DNA of 64,000 nt from positions 24,831,760 through 24,895,759 of the forward strand of contig CM064495.1 of NCBI GenBank assembly GCA_032716605.1, in the 5' to 3' direction. The notes below the pieces were generated by a model. The model ran no database searches, was not told the DNA's origin, and worked only from the letters and a program-made list of their open reading frames with translations. This DNA is from Paralithodes platypus (Eukaryota > Arthropoda > Malacostraca > Decapoda > Lithodidae). This document shows positions 1-11,400 of this stretch, one piece after another; position 1 is the stretch's first letter, and every line of letters starts with the position of its first letter. The position numbers and the translations under genes were made by a program.

Positions 1-53
1 AGATCTACACAAGGTTTAATCTGGTTACTACAGGATTAATGCATACACAATAT

Positions 54-367
54 AGTGGGGCAGATAACTGGAATAATCGTTCATTTCTGTAAACAAGCAC
101 CAAAATTGGCACACATACTCCTTGTGGATTGCTCTTTTGATAAAACCCGTTAGCCACCTAAAAATTCAAGATGGCGGCCATTTTTCAAGATGGCCGCCAT
201 TGAATATACAGAAACATTGCATTTCGCAATAAAATCGCAAAGACTTGTCCTATTTGAATGATCTTGGTGTCAAATCATACATTTTTCACTATGTAGAATC
301 CGAATTTAGAACCATGGACTTACTCACTAGCTTGCTTGTACCATAATATCAATCCCGGAATCATAAT
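54..367 (+). repeat. Left terminal inverted repeat of the 54-3762 element
   Basis: Matches the reverse complement of 3443-3762 with a low level of substitutions and small indels. Both copies run from AGTGG(G/A)GCAGATAACT at the outer edge to CCGGAATC at the inner edge. Each arm also contains a short internal dyad (AAGATGGC...GCCATCTT), so a single arm can fold on itself. Confidence 0.8.
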
Positions 368-496
368 TAGGGTAAAAAGTGCCCATATCATAGGCACCAT
401 CAGTCCGATATATTATTGGATGTACATGTAGGCAGTAGGCCTATACTTGTTTGTCACTTATTGTCTTGCTGCCTGGATGAGTATACTACAACGCTT

Positions 497-2510
497 CTAA
501 ACCTCGCATCTGCAGCTGCACAGTGCCGTGCAGGTCAGACCAAAGCAGTAGCATTTGCATCGACCGCAGCATTCCGACTTGCATCCACACTTGGTCAGCT
601 GCTGGCAACTCTCTGCAATGGGTGGGAGCTCTGTCCAAACGATCTGCCACAGATCTCCTTTCTTGGTCCAGCCCCAGTTGGCAGGAGTCTGCGTTTCTGG
701 TTGACGTACTGTTGACTGACTCCAGATGCAGCCCGCCTGGTAGCAGTACACTTCACATGCTGCTTCAGTGCTGCTCGGTTTGGAGGAAGGCTTCATACGG
801 CCTCTGCCTCCGCATTATGACGACTTGTCCTCACCATTTCAGGCCTGTGCTGGACCTGCTGGCTACTGCATCTGTCAGCAGCATGACTGGCACCTGACGT
901 TCAGAAATGCCACTATCTCCTTGGTCTTGACCATCACATGCTTCAGCAACCGAGTGGTTCTGATCTCGCCAGAGGCAAAAGTGATGTAATGCTGACCTCA
1001 AATGGCTTTCCTCTCTTCTGTGAAGCATGGTGGGCTGACCAAGTCACATCCACTGGCCCATCTGTCACAGTGACCTTCTCCAGCCACTCATCATCCATTG
1101 CCAGTTGTGGCCTCAGCAGACTGGTGTCTGTTTCTCTTCAGCTGTCCACGCTCTTCACCTTTGTCTTCTTTGGTTGGTTGCTGGAAAACAGAGACGCTGG
1201 TTCCATGGAAAGAAGTGGTTGCTGTCGTTGCAGTGGGATTGTGGTCTATGTTGTCCATGGCTGATGTGGTGAACAGCCCTTTTCGCAGAACTGGTGGACA
1301 GACCACTCCATCCTCCACGTACTTGCTGACTGTTGCATCTCCCAGCTGTGCAGATATCTGTAGCACCCTGTCATATGAAATGCTGATGCCATGCTAGTTA
1401 AGCATTTCCACCAACTTTCTCTTTCTGGTCTTTGTGTAAATGGACATCCCCATGTAAACAGGGAATGGAGTCTCTCTGTCTTTGGAGTGTCTGTGAGTTG
1501 CTGCTCCTTCTTTGTACCTTGCGTAGCAGTTGTACTGAACCAGCTGAGTAATTGCTAGATCTGTCGTTGATGCGCCAAACCTCAGTTGAGATTTGATGTC
1601 CGCTCCGTGTTCAAGCATGGCCACAAACTGAAGAAGAGTGAGTGGAATGGCCTGCTCGATGCACCCCTTATGGAAGGTTCCATCAAATGTGGAAGATGTT
1701 AGCTGCTTGGCCAAGGATAATAGCTTCACTATATTAGTCAGAGGCTTCTGACAAGACAAAGCCCACATCTTTCTGGAAAGCCAGAAGAACATCCCTTCCC
1801 TGCTTGTGCACTTCCAACTCAGGTATTTCTGACAGCAGTTTTTCCTTCAGTCTTGTGGAGTTGACAGCAGGTGCATCAACACTCAGCTGTTCCAGGCGCT
1901 GGGCATACAGGTGAACTATGTCTGCAAGTCGGAAGACTGCAGGACCCTCGCCAGATCTGGTGGTCTCCACTAGATATGTGACTAGCTCTGAGAATGCCTG
2001 TGGGTGGGCATCCTCTTCGGGTGCACGTTCCTGTTCCAGTCTCTTGGTGGCTCTGAGGTACGTCCTCTCTCTCTATTGCACAGGTCTGTCAAGCATGCAA
2101 AATGGTATTTGAGCTCCTGTGCAATAGCATCTCCACCGCTGAGTCTTGCAAGAAGCTTTCCGTCATTTAAAGTTTGGGCACATTCATTAAGTCTGTTATT
2201 GAGGTTCATCGTCATAACTTGTCTGAGTTCAGAGGATGGGGCTTCTTTGTCACATATGAAACACGTTTGGCCTTCAAGGCTGGTTCTACGCAGCTTGGTC
2301 TGGCATTCTACTGGCTGAGCACTCTCTGCTCTTCTTTTTTCTGGCTCTCCAGTTTCGTGTTGTAGAACATAAGGCGACAACTTTGATACTGCGCCTTGTT
2401 CCTCCTCAGAGTTTCTTCAATGCCACCACCATCATCAAGTCTGGCTGGATCCAGAAACAATAGGCATCTCATTAATTGCGTGAAAGAGGGGAATAGTAGT
2501 AGTTGCAATC
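497..2510 (-). pseudogene. Decayed transposon-borne gene with CXXC...HX4C motif and CXC-like cysteine-rich C-terminus
   Basis: Several minus-strand frames read in order as one protein. About 1982-2380 contains a CFICDKE motif followed downstream by YHFACL, a possible C2HC zinc site. 1734-1970 contains HKQGRDVLLAFQKDVG. 1394-1792 and 1091-1366 contain the run DNIDHNPTATTATTSFHGT. 497-796 ends with W-rich sequence (WGW, WTELPP) and a cluster of the form CGCKSEC..CKCYC...CTALCSC, which resembles CXC/tesmin-type zinc-binding repeats. From general familiarity, such proteins occur as uncharacterised, often multicopy ORFs in cnidarian, fish and arthropod genomes; I cannot name the family. Frameshifts and stops separate every block, so this copy is dead. 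It is the only gene inside the TIRs and is therefore the candidate mobility gene. Confidence 0.55.
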
Positions 2511-2654
2511 ATAGTGTAGCCATCATGTTCTTGTGGTTGTTGTGCACGTGGTGACTTGAGCTCTTCACTCTTCTTCTTCTGGCAAAGACAACACTTGCTC
2601 CAGTCAGTCCGGAATTTAGACGGTCCTGGATCTGTATTGCCATCTTGCGTGAAT

Positions 2655-2805
2655 ACAGTATGATAATTATCTGTAACACAGATATAATAGATAACAGATA
2701 ATCACAGTATATAACCGATAATCACAGTATGATATAACACAGTATGTTATATGATAACAGATATAACAGATAATCACAGTATGATAATTATCTGTATTCA
2801 GTGAA
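2655..2805. repeat. AT-rich short tandem/palindromic block
   Basis: The words ACAGATAATCACAGTATG and GATAATTATCTGT recur several times. AGATAATTATCT is a perfect palindrome. The block is non-coding and lies inside the TIR element upstream of its gene. Confidence 0.6.
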
Positions 2806-3442
2806 TCAAGGCCGAGGGGTTATCCTTTTACCACCTTGATCCACAATCATGCACAATAAGGTATGGGATACGACTAGGTTCGGGAATAAAAATATATGAC
2901 CTACACCTAGCCCGATCGTTCATCCAGTATCATTTAAGTCCTGTGCGATCTGTACACCATCCAGGTAACTACATGCAAAGCAATGTAAAGCCCCGTTACC
3001 CTTGGCTCGGCTCTCCCGCGCTGGCACACCCTGTCAATTCAGGCGCGGCTATCTAACTAAACATCTATGTTAAACTACATGTAATCTACAGTAGCTAACT
3101 GATGCGGGCTTATTAGACAGCATTTGGGACACTAAACTAATTATTTAGCTACACTAAACTAATTCTTCAACTGATACTGAACCCCATGCTGAGTTTCACA
3201 GCAGCGGTGCCACCGCTGTGTGCCCTGGCTGTGCGTTGACATCCGCTCTGTTGAGCTACTACTCTACACCTTCCGCTGAAAGTCTCTCAACGTCCCCCCC
3301 ACCGCATCGTGTCATGTCCAGTTTGGAAGCCTTGTACAGGAAGATGCTACACATACTAAACCTCTAACACTACTATGATATACACTACCATGCATTTTAA
3401 CCGAGTCAGACATAACATGAACCTCTAATTTAGCAGAATATT
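2806..3442. other. Non-coding interior of the TIR element
   Basis: No ORF with recognisable similarity on either strand. It would be 5' of the minus-strand gene, so it may once have held the promoter or first exon. No specific element can be supported. Confidence 0.4.
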
Positions 3443-3762
3443 AGGATTCCGGAACTGATATTATGGTACAAGGAAGCTAGTGAGTATGCCCAAGGTTCCA
3501 AATTCGGATTCTACATAGTGAAAAATGTATGATTTGACACCAAGATCATTCAAATAGGACAAGTCTTTGCGATTTTATTGCGAAATGCAATATTTCTGTA
3601 TATTCAATGGCGGCCATCTTGAAAAATGGCCACCATCTTGAATTATTAGGTGGCTAACGGGTTTTATCAGAAGAGCAATCCCCAAGGAGTATGTGTGCCA
3701 AATGTGGTGCTTGTTTCCGGAAATGAACGATTCTCCTGAAATTTGCAGTTATCTGCTCCACT
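3443..3762 (-). repeat. Right terminal inverted repeat of the 54-3762 element
   Basis: Inverted partner of 54-367. The outer end lies at CCACT (3758-3762), immediately before the purine-rich flank. The inner end lies near 3443, where similarity stops. Confidence 0.8.
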
Positions 3763-4065
3763 AGTAGGGAGTGTGTAGGGGAGGGTGAGTGGATGCATTT
3801 CAGGCGGGAAGGAGGAAGTAGCAGTGAAATTGGAGGGAAAAGGTACAATAAAGGAGGAGGGGAGACGTGGAGAGAGAGAGGGGGTGGAGGAGGACGAGAG
3901 GGCGGGTTGGGGGGGGGGGGGGGGGGGGGGGTGGGGGGGGGGGGGGGCGGGGGGTGGAAGACACATGTAAGGGGAAGGCAGGAGGTGGTGAAAAGGAAAC
4001 ATGCCACCTAATCACATATTGCTTACATTTCACCAGTACTGTGGCATTTTGTATGAGTTTTTTTT
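3763..4065. repeat. Purine-rich flank with near-continuous poly-G tract
   Basis: About 3780-3990 is almost pure A/G on the plus strand. A G run from about 3908 to 3955 is broken only by single T or C bases. Glycine- or proline-rich translations here are artefacts of the homopolymer. The tract could form G-quadruplexes and is a place where read errors are likely. Confidence 0.7.
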
Positions 4066-4718
4066 AGCTAGCAACATAGATAGATAGATAGGTTGGGTGA
4101 TAACTAGCAACATGGACAGATAGATAGGTTGGGTGATAACTAGCAACATAGACAGATTATGGTTGGGGTTGTGGTGATAACTAGCAACATGGACAGATAG
4201 ATAGGTTGGGTGATAACTAGCAACATGGACAGATAGATAGGTTGGGTGATAACTAGCAACATGGACAGATAGATAGGTTGGGTGATATAACTAGCAACAT
4301 GGACAGATAGATAGGTTTGGGTGATAACTAGCAACATGGACAGATAGATAGGTTGAGGGTGATAAACTAGCAACAATGGACAGATAGATAGGTTGGGTGA
4401 TAACTAGCAACATGGACAGATAGATAGGTTGGGTGATAACTAGCAACATGGACAGATAGATAGGTTGGGTGATAACTAGCAACATGGACAGATAGATAGG
4501 TTGGGTGATAACTAGCAACATGGACAGATAGATAGGTTGGGTGATAACTAGCAACATGGATAGATAGATAGGTTGGGAGATAGCTAGCAACATAGACAGA
4601 TAGATAGGTTGGGTGATAGCTAGCAACATAGATAGATAGGTTGGGTGATAGCTAGCAACATGGATAGATAGATAGGTTGGGTGATAGCTAGCAACATAGA
4701 TAGATAGATAGATATGTA
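4066..4718 (+). repeat. 36-bp minisatellite
   Basis: About 18 tandem copies of a unit reading TAACTAGCAACATGGACAGA followed by TAGATAGGTTGGGTGA. Variants include ATAGATAGATAG expansions and one degenerate copy near 4150-4185. The LYLSMLLVI-type minus-strand frame is only the repeat in translation. It grades into GATA repeats at 4700-4715. Confidence 0.9.
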
Positions 4719-5054
4719 CGGAGATAGCTAAATACTCCCCCTCAGTCAATCTTTCCTTCATCCTATGACATTTTCATTCTCCTATCCTAGATCCTTACCT
4801 GGCTTTTAAACTCAGTGTGTCCAGGCGTTTTGACCCCAACGTCCCTTGAATTTGGCTTTGGGCGAGATACTCGTTACATGCAACCTGCCTTTTGCCTCCT
4901 TCATACACATAATAACAAAATATATAGATAGATTGATGGATTGATGATAAGAAAGGTGTATGGAAATGGAGATGGATATAATTATGCAATTATTGATAGA
5001 TGCATATATACTATACATTACTATAGTCCAAATATCTTGACCACTAACCTCTGT
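4719..5054. other. Unique non-coding sequence
   Basis: No supported gene or repeat. A short GATA-like run lies near 4920-4945. Confidence 0.4.
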
Positions 5055-5269
5055 AAAGCCGCTGTCACACGAGCGCTTTTTCCGTCAATTTTCCATGAGC
5101 AAGTTTTTTCTCGTATTATTTTGGGACTTTTTCGCACTGGGATCGGTAACTAGACTGAAGGTAGATTATGTTAGGTAGCCGAATTCTGATAAAGTGTCAT
5201 TTTTTAAGCTTCCAGACCATAATTGCCCGTAAAAAGTGCTCGAAAAAGGGCTCGTGTGACTCCGGCTTA
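5055..5269. mobile_element. Small MITE with ~25-bp TIRs
   Basis: The left end AAGCCGCTGTCACACGAGC is matched in reverse complement by the right end, where GCTCGTGTGAC is followed by TCCGGCTTA. Poly-T/poly-A steps follow in both arms. The 215-bp interior is non-coding. No clear target duplication is visible, so the superfamily is left open. Confidence 0.6.
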
Positions 5270-5382
5270 ACTCATAAACGACGAGAGCAATCGAGCTAAT
5301 ATTTCTACCATTCTGGAAGGGTCAGCCAGGAAATTGGTGTGGACATTTGCAACCCGTTTGCTCTAGCCCTTTTTGAGTTACA

Positions 5383-5482
5383 NNNNNNNNNNNNNNNNNN
5401 NNNNNNNNNNNNNNNNNNNNNNNNNNNNNNNNNNNNNNNNNNNNNNNNNNNNNNNNNNNNNNNNNNNNNNNNNNNNNNNNNN
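5383..5482. other. Assembly gap (100 N)
   Basis: Exactly 100 N, the usual placeholder for a gap of unknown size. Sequence to the left is not satellite, while sequence to the right enters the satellite mid-unit. The true array start and an unknown amount of DNA are therefore missing. Any frame crossing it is meaningless. Confidence 0.98.
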
Positions 5483-8400
5483 GAAAATATTTTTAGAGAG
5501 AATATTATTTTGTCAATTCAATCTTAACTAGCCTAGTTTTTAGGGTGATTTTAGCTATACTATATGTCTACGTCTCGTGTAGATAGCCTAGTTATAGAGG
5601 CTCTAAACCCCGTTTCGTGTCTCCACCGTACAAGACCAATTCACTTTAGTGTCCAATCTCAGAAAATATTTTTAGAGAGAATATTATTTTGTCAATTCAA
5701 TCTTAACTAGCCTAGTTTTTAGGGTGATTTTAGCTATATTATATGTCTACGTCTCGTGTAGATAGCCTAGTTATAGAGGCTCTAAACCCCGTTTCGTGTC
5801 TCCACCGTACAAGACCAATTCACTTTAGTGTCCAATCTCAGAAAATATTTTTAGAGAGAATATTATTTTGTCAATTCAATCTTAACTAGCCTAGTTTTTA
5901 GGGTGATTTTAGCTATATTATATGTCTACGTCTCGTGTAGATAGCCTAGTTATAGAGGCTCTAAACCCCGTTTCGTGTCTCCACCGTACAAGACCAATTC
6001 ACTTTAGTGTCCAATCTCAGAAAATATTTTTAGAGAGATTTTGTCAATTCAATCTTAACTAGCCTAGTTTTTAGGGTGATTTTAGCTATATTATATGTCT
6101 ACGTCTCGTGTAGATAGCCTAGTTATAGAGGCTCTAAACCCCGTTTCGTGTCTCCACCGTACAAGACCAATTCACTTTAGTGTCCAATCTCAGAAAATAT
6201 TTTTAGAGAGAATATTATTTTGTCAATTCAATCTTAACTAGCCTAGTTTTTAGGGTGATTTTAGCTATATTATATGTCTACGTCTCGTGTAGATAGCCTA
6301 GTTATAGAGGCTCTAAACCCCGTTTCGTGTCTCCACCGTACAAGACCAATTCACTTTAGTGTCCAATCTCAGAAAATATTTTTAGAGAGAATATTATTTT
6401 GTCAATTCAATCTTAACTAGCCTAGTTTTTAGGGTGATTTTAGCTATATTATATGTCTACGTCTCGTGTAGATAGCCTAGTTATAGAGGCTCTAAACCCC
6501 GTTTCGTGTCTCCACCGTACAAGACCAATTCACTTTAGTGTCCAATCTCAGAAAATATTTTTAGAGAGAATATTATTTTGTCAATTCAATCTTAACTAGC
6601 CTAGTTTTTAGGGTGATTTTAGCTATTATATGTCTACGTCTCGTGTAGATAGCCTAGTTATAGAGGCTCTAAACCCCGTTTCGTGTCTCCACCGTACAAG
6701 ACCAATTCACTTTAGTGTCCAATCTCAGAAAATATTTTTAGAGAGAATATTATTTTGTCAATTCAATCTTAACTAGCCTAGTTTTTAGGGTGATTTTAGC
6801 TATATTATGTCTACGTCTCGTGTAGATAGCCTAGTTATAGAGGCTCTAAACCCCGTTTCGTGTCTCCACCGTACAAGACCAATTCACTTTAGTGTCCAAT
6901 CTCAGAAAATATTTTAGAGAGAATATTATTTTGTCAATTCAATCTTAACTAGCCTAGTTTTTAGGGTGATTTTAGCTATTATATGTCTACGTCTCGTGTA
7001 GATAGCCTAGTTATAGAGGCTCTAAACCCCGTTTCGTGTCTCCACCGTACAAGACCAATTCACTTTAGTGTCCAATCTCAGAAAATATTTTTAGAGAGAA
7101 TATTATTTTGTCAATTCAATCTTAACTAGCCTAGTTTTTAGGGTGATTTTAGCTATATTATATGTCTACGTCTCGTGTAGATAGCCTAGTTATAGAGGCT
7201 CTAAACCCCGTTTCGTGTCTCCACCGTACAAGACCAATTCACTTTAGTGTCCAATCTCAGAAAATATTTTTAGAGAGAATATTATTTTGTCAATTCAATC
7301 TTAACTAGCCTAGTTTTTAGGGTGATTTTAGCTATTATATGTCTACGTCTCGTGTAGATAGCCTAGTTATAGAGGCTCTAAACCCCGTTTCGTGTCTCCA
7401 CCGTACAAGACCAATTCACTTTAGTGTCCAATCTCAGAAAATATTTTTAGAGAGAATATTATTTTGTCAATTCAATCTTAACTAGCCTAGTTTTTAGGGT
7501 GATTTTAGCTATTATATGTCTACGTCTCGTGTAGATAGCCTAGTTATAGAGGCTCTAAACCCCGTTTCGTGTCTCCACCGTACAAGACCAATTCACTTTA
7601 GTGTCCAATCTCAGAAAATATTTTTAGAGAGAATATTATTTTGTCAATTCAATCTTAACTAGCCTAGTTTTTAGGGTGATTTTAGCTATTATATGTCTAC
7701 GTCTCGTGTAGATAGCCTAGTTATAGAGGCTCTAAACCCCGTTTCGTGTCTCCACCGTACAAGACCAATTCACTTTAGTGTCCAATCTCAGAAAATATTT
7801 TTAGAGAGAATATTATTTTGTCAATTCAATCTTAACTAGCCTAGTTTTTAGGGTGATTTTAGCTATTATATGTCTACGTCTCGTGTAGATAGCCTAGTTA
7901 TAGAGGCTCTAAACCCCGTTTCGTGTCTCCACCGTACAAGACCAATTCACTTTAGTGTCCAATCTCAGAAAATATTTTTAGAGAGAATATTATTTTGTCA
8001 ATTCAATCTTAACTAGCCTAGTTTTTAGGGTGATTTTAGCTATATTATATGTCTACGTCTCGTGTAGATAGCCTAGTTATAGAGGCTCTAAACCCCGTTT
8101 CGTGTCTCCACCGTACAAGACCAATTCACTTTAGTGTCCAATCTCAGAAAATATTTTTAGAGAGAATATTATTTTGTCAATTCAATCTTAACTAGCCTAG
8201 TTTTTAGGGTGATTTTAGCTATATTATATGTCTACGTCTCGTGTAGATAGCCTAGTTATAGAGGCTCTAAACCCCGTTTCGTGTCTCCACCGTACAAGAC
8301 CAATTCACTTTAGTGTCCAATCTCAGAAAATATTTTAGAGAGAATATTATTTTGTCAATTCAATCTTAACTAGCCTAGTTTTTAGGGTGATTTTAGCTAT

Positions 8401-11400
8401 ATTATATGTCTACGTCTCGTGTAGATAGCCTAGTTATAGAGGCTCTAAACCCCGTTTCGTGTCTCCACCGTACAAGACCAATTCACTTTAGTGTCCAATC
8501 TCAGAAAATATTTTTAGAGAGAATATTATTTTGTCAATTCAATCTTAACTAGCCTAGTTTTTAGGGTGATTTTAGCTATATTATATGTCTACGTCTCGTG
8601 TAGATAGCCTAGTTATAGAGGCTCTAAACCCCGTTTCGTGTCTCCACCGTACAAGACCAATTCACTTTAGTGTCCAATCTCAGAAAATATTTTTAGAGAG
8701 AATATTATTTTGTCAATTCAATCTTAACTAGCCTAGTTTTTAGGGTGATTTTAGCTATATTATATGTCTACGTCTCGTGTAGATAGCCTAGTTATAGAGG
8801 CTCTAAACCCCGTTTCGTGTCTCCACCGTACAAGACCAATTCACTTTAGTGTCCAATCTCAGAAAATATTTTTAGAGAGAATATTATTTTGTCAATTCAA
8901 TCTTAACTAGCCTAGTTTTTAGGGTGATTTTAGCTATATTATATGTCTACGTCTCGTGTAGATAGCCTAGTTATAGAGGCTCTAAACCCCGTTTCGTGTC
9001 TCCACCGTACAAGACCAATTCACTTTAGTGTCCAATCTCAGAAAATATTTTTAGAGAGAATATTATTTTGTCAATTCAATCTTAACTAGCCTAGTTTTTA
9101 GGGTGATTTTAGCTATATTATATGTCTACGTCTCGTGTAGATAGCCTAGTTATAGAGGCTCTAAACCCCGTTTCGTGTCTCCACCGTACAAGACCAATTC
9201 ACTTTAGTGTCCAATCTCAGAAAATATTTTTAGAGAGAATATTATTTTGTCAATTCAATCTTAACTAGCCTAGTTTTTAGGGTGATTTTAGCTATATTAT
9301 ATGTCTACGTCTCGTGTAGATAGCCTAGTTATAGAGGCTCTAAACCCCGTTTCGTGTCTCCACCGTACAAGACCAATTCACTTTAGTGTCCAATCTCAGA
9401 AAATATTTTTAGAGAGAATATTATTTTGTCAATTCAATCTTAACTAGCCTAGTTTTTAGGGTGATTTTAGCTATATTATATGTCTACGTCTCGTGTAGAT
9501 AGCCTAGTTATAGAGGCTCTAAACCCCGTTTCGTGTCTCCACCGTACAAGACCAATTCACTTTAGTGTCCAATCTCAGAAAATATTTTTAGAGAGAATAT
9601 TATTTTGTCAATTCAATCTTAACTAGCCTAGTTTTTAGGGTGATTTTAGCTATTATATGTCTACGTCTCGTGTAGATAGCCTAGTTATAGAGGCTCTAAA
9701 CCCCGTTTCGTGTCTCCACCGTACAAGACCAATTCACTTTAGTGTCCAATCTCAGAAAATATTTTTAGAGAGAATATTATTTTGTCAATTCAATCTTAAC
9801 TAGCCTAGTTTTTAGGGTGATTTTAGCTATATTATATGTCTACGTCTCGTGTAGATAGCCTAGTTATAGAGGCTCTAAACCCCGTTTCGTGTCTCCACCG
9901 TACAAGACCAATTCACTTTAGTGTCCAATCTCAGAAAATATTTTTAGAGAGAATATTATTTTGTCAATTCAATCTTAACTAGCCTAGTTTTTAGGGTGAT
10001 TTTAGCTATATTATATGTCTACGTCTCGTGTAGATAGCCTAGTTATAGAGGCTCTAAACCCCGTTTCGTGTCTCCACCGTACAAGACCAATTCACTTTAG
10101 TGTCCAATCTCAGAAAATATTTTTAGAGAGAATATTATTTTGTCAATTCAATCTTAACTAGCCTAGTTTTTAGGGTGATTTTAGCTATATTATATGTCTA
10201 CGTCTCGTGTAGATAGCCTAGTTATAGAGGCTCTAAACCCCGTTTCGTGTCTCCACCGTACAAGACCAATTCACTTTAGTGTCCAATCTCAGAAAATATT
10301 TTTAGAGAGAATATTATTTTGTCAATTCAATCTTAACTAGCCTAGTTTTTAGGGTGATTTTAGCTATATATGTCTACGTCTCGTGTAGATAGCCTAGTTA
10401 TAGAGGCTCTAAACCCCGTTTCGTGTCTCCACCGTACAAGACCAATTCACTTTAGTGTCCAATCTCAGAAAATATTTTTAGAGAGAATAATATTTTTGTC
10501 AATTCAATCTTAACTAGCCTAGTTTTTAGGGTGATTTTAGCTATATTATATGTCTACGTCTCGTGTAGATAGCCTAGTTATAGAGGCTCTAAACCCCGTT
10601 TCGTGTCTCCACCGTACAAGACCAATTCACTTTAGTGTCCAATCTCAGAAAATATTTTTAGAGAGAATATTATTTTGTCAATTCAATCTTAACTAGCCTA
10701 GTTTTTAGGGTGATTTTAGCTATTATATGTCTACGTCTCGTGTAGATAGCCTAGTTATAGAGGCTCTAAACCCCGTTTCGTGTCTCCACCGTACAAGACC
10801 AATTCACTTTAGTGTCCAATCTCAGAAAATATTTTTAGAGAGAATATTATTTTGTCAATTCAATCTTAACTAGCCTAGTTTTTAGGGTGATTTTAGCTAT
10901 ATTATGTCTACGTCTCGTGTAGATAGCCTAGTTATAGAGGCTCTAAACCCCGTTTCGTGTCTCCACCGTACAAGACCAATTCACTTTAGTGTCCAATCTC
11001 AGAAAATATTTTTAGAGAGAATATTATTTTGTCAATTCAATCTTAACTAGCCTAGTTTTTAGGGTGATTTTAGCTATATTATATGTCTACGTCTCGTGTA
11101 GATAGCCTAGTTATAGAGGCTCTAAACCCCGTTTCGTGTCTCCACCGTACAAGACCAATTCACTTTAGTGTCCAATCTCAGAAAATATTTTTAGAGAGAA
11201 TATTATTTTGTCAATTCAATCTTAACTAGCCTAGTTTTTAGGGTGATTTTAGCTATTATATGTCTACGTCTCGTGTAGATAGCCTAGTTATAGAGGCTCT
11301 AAACCCCGTTTCGTGTCTCCACCGTACAAGACCAATTCACTTTAGTGTCCAATCTCAGAAAATATTTTTAGAGAGAATATTATTTTGTCAATTCAATCTT

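Larger units (their letters stand above)
54..3762. mobile_element. DNA transposon-like element with ~320-bp terminal inverted repeats
   Basis: Positions 54-367 match the reverse complement of 3443-3762 along almost their whole length, including the paired AAGATGGCGGCCAT-type blocks. This gives long TIRs around a 3.1-kb interior. The interior holds one decayed minus-strand gene (about 497-2510) and an AT-rich repeat block (2655-2805). No target-site duplication is obvious at the outer edges. Long TIRs plus one gene indicate a cut-and-paste type element. The superfamily is not recognised because no DDE motif could be picked out. Bases 1-53 lie outside the element and hold nothing identifiable. 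Confidence 0.75.

Noticed and set aside
3654..4033. Proline- or glycine-rich ORFs on both strands
   Set aside because: They are translations of the poly-G tract and its flanks, with no other support.
4140..4761. Repetitive LYLSMLLVI protein on the minus strand
   Set aside because: It is the 36-bp minisatellite read in frame (36 is divisible by 3), not a gene.
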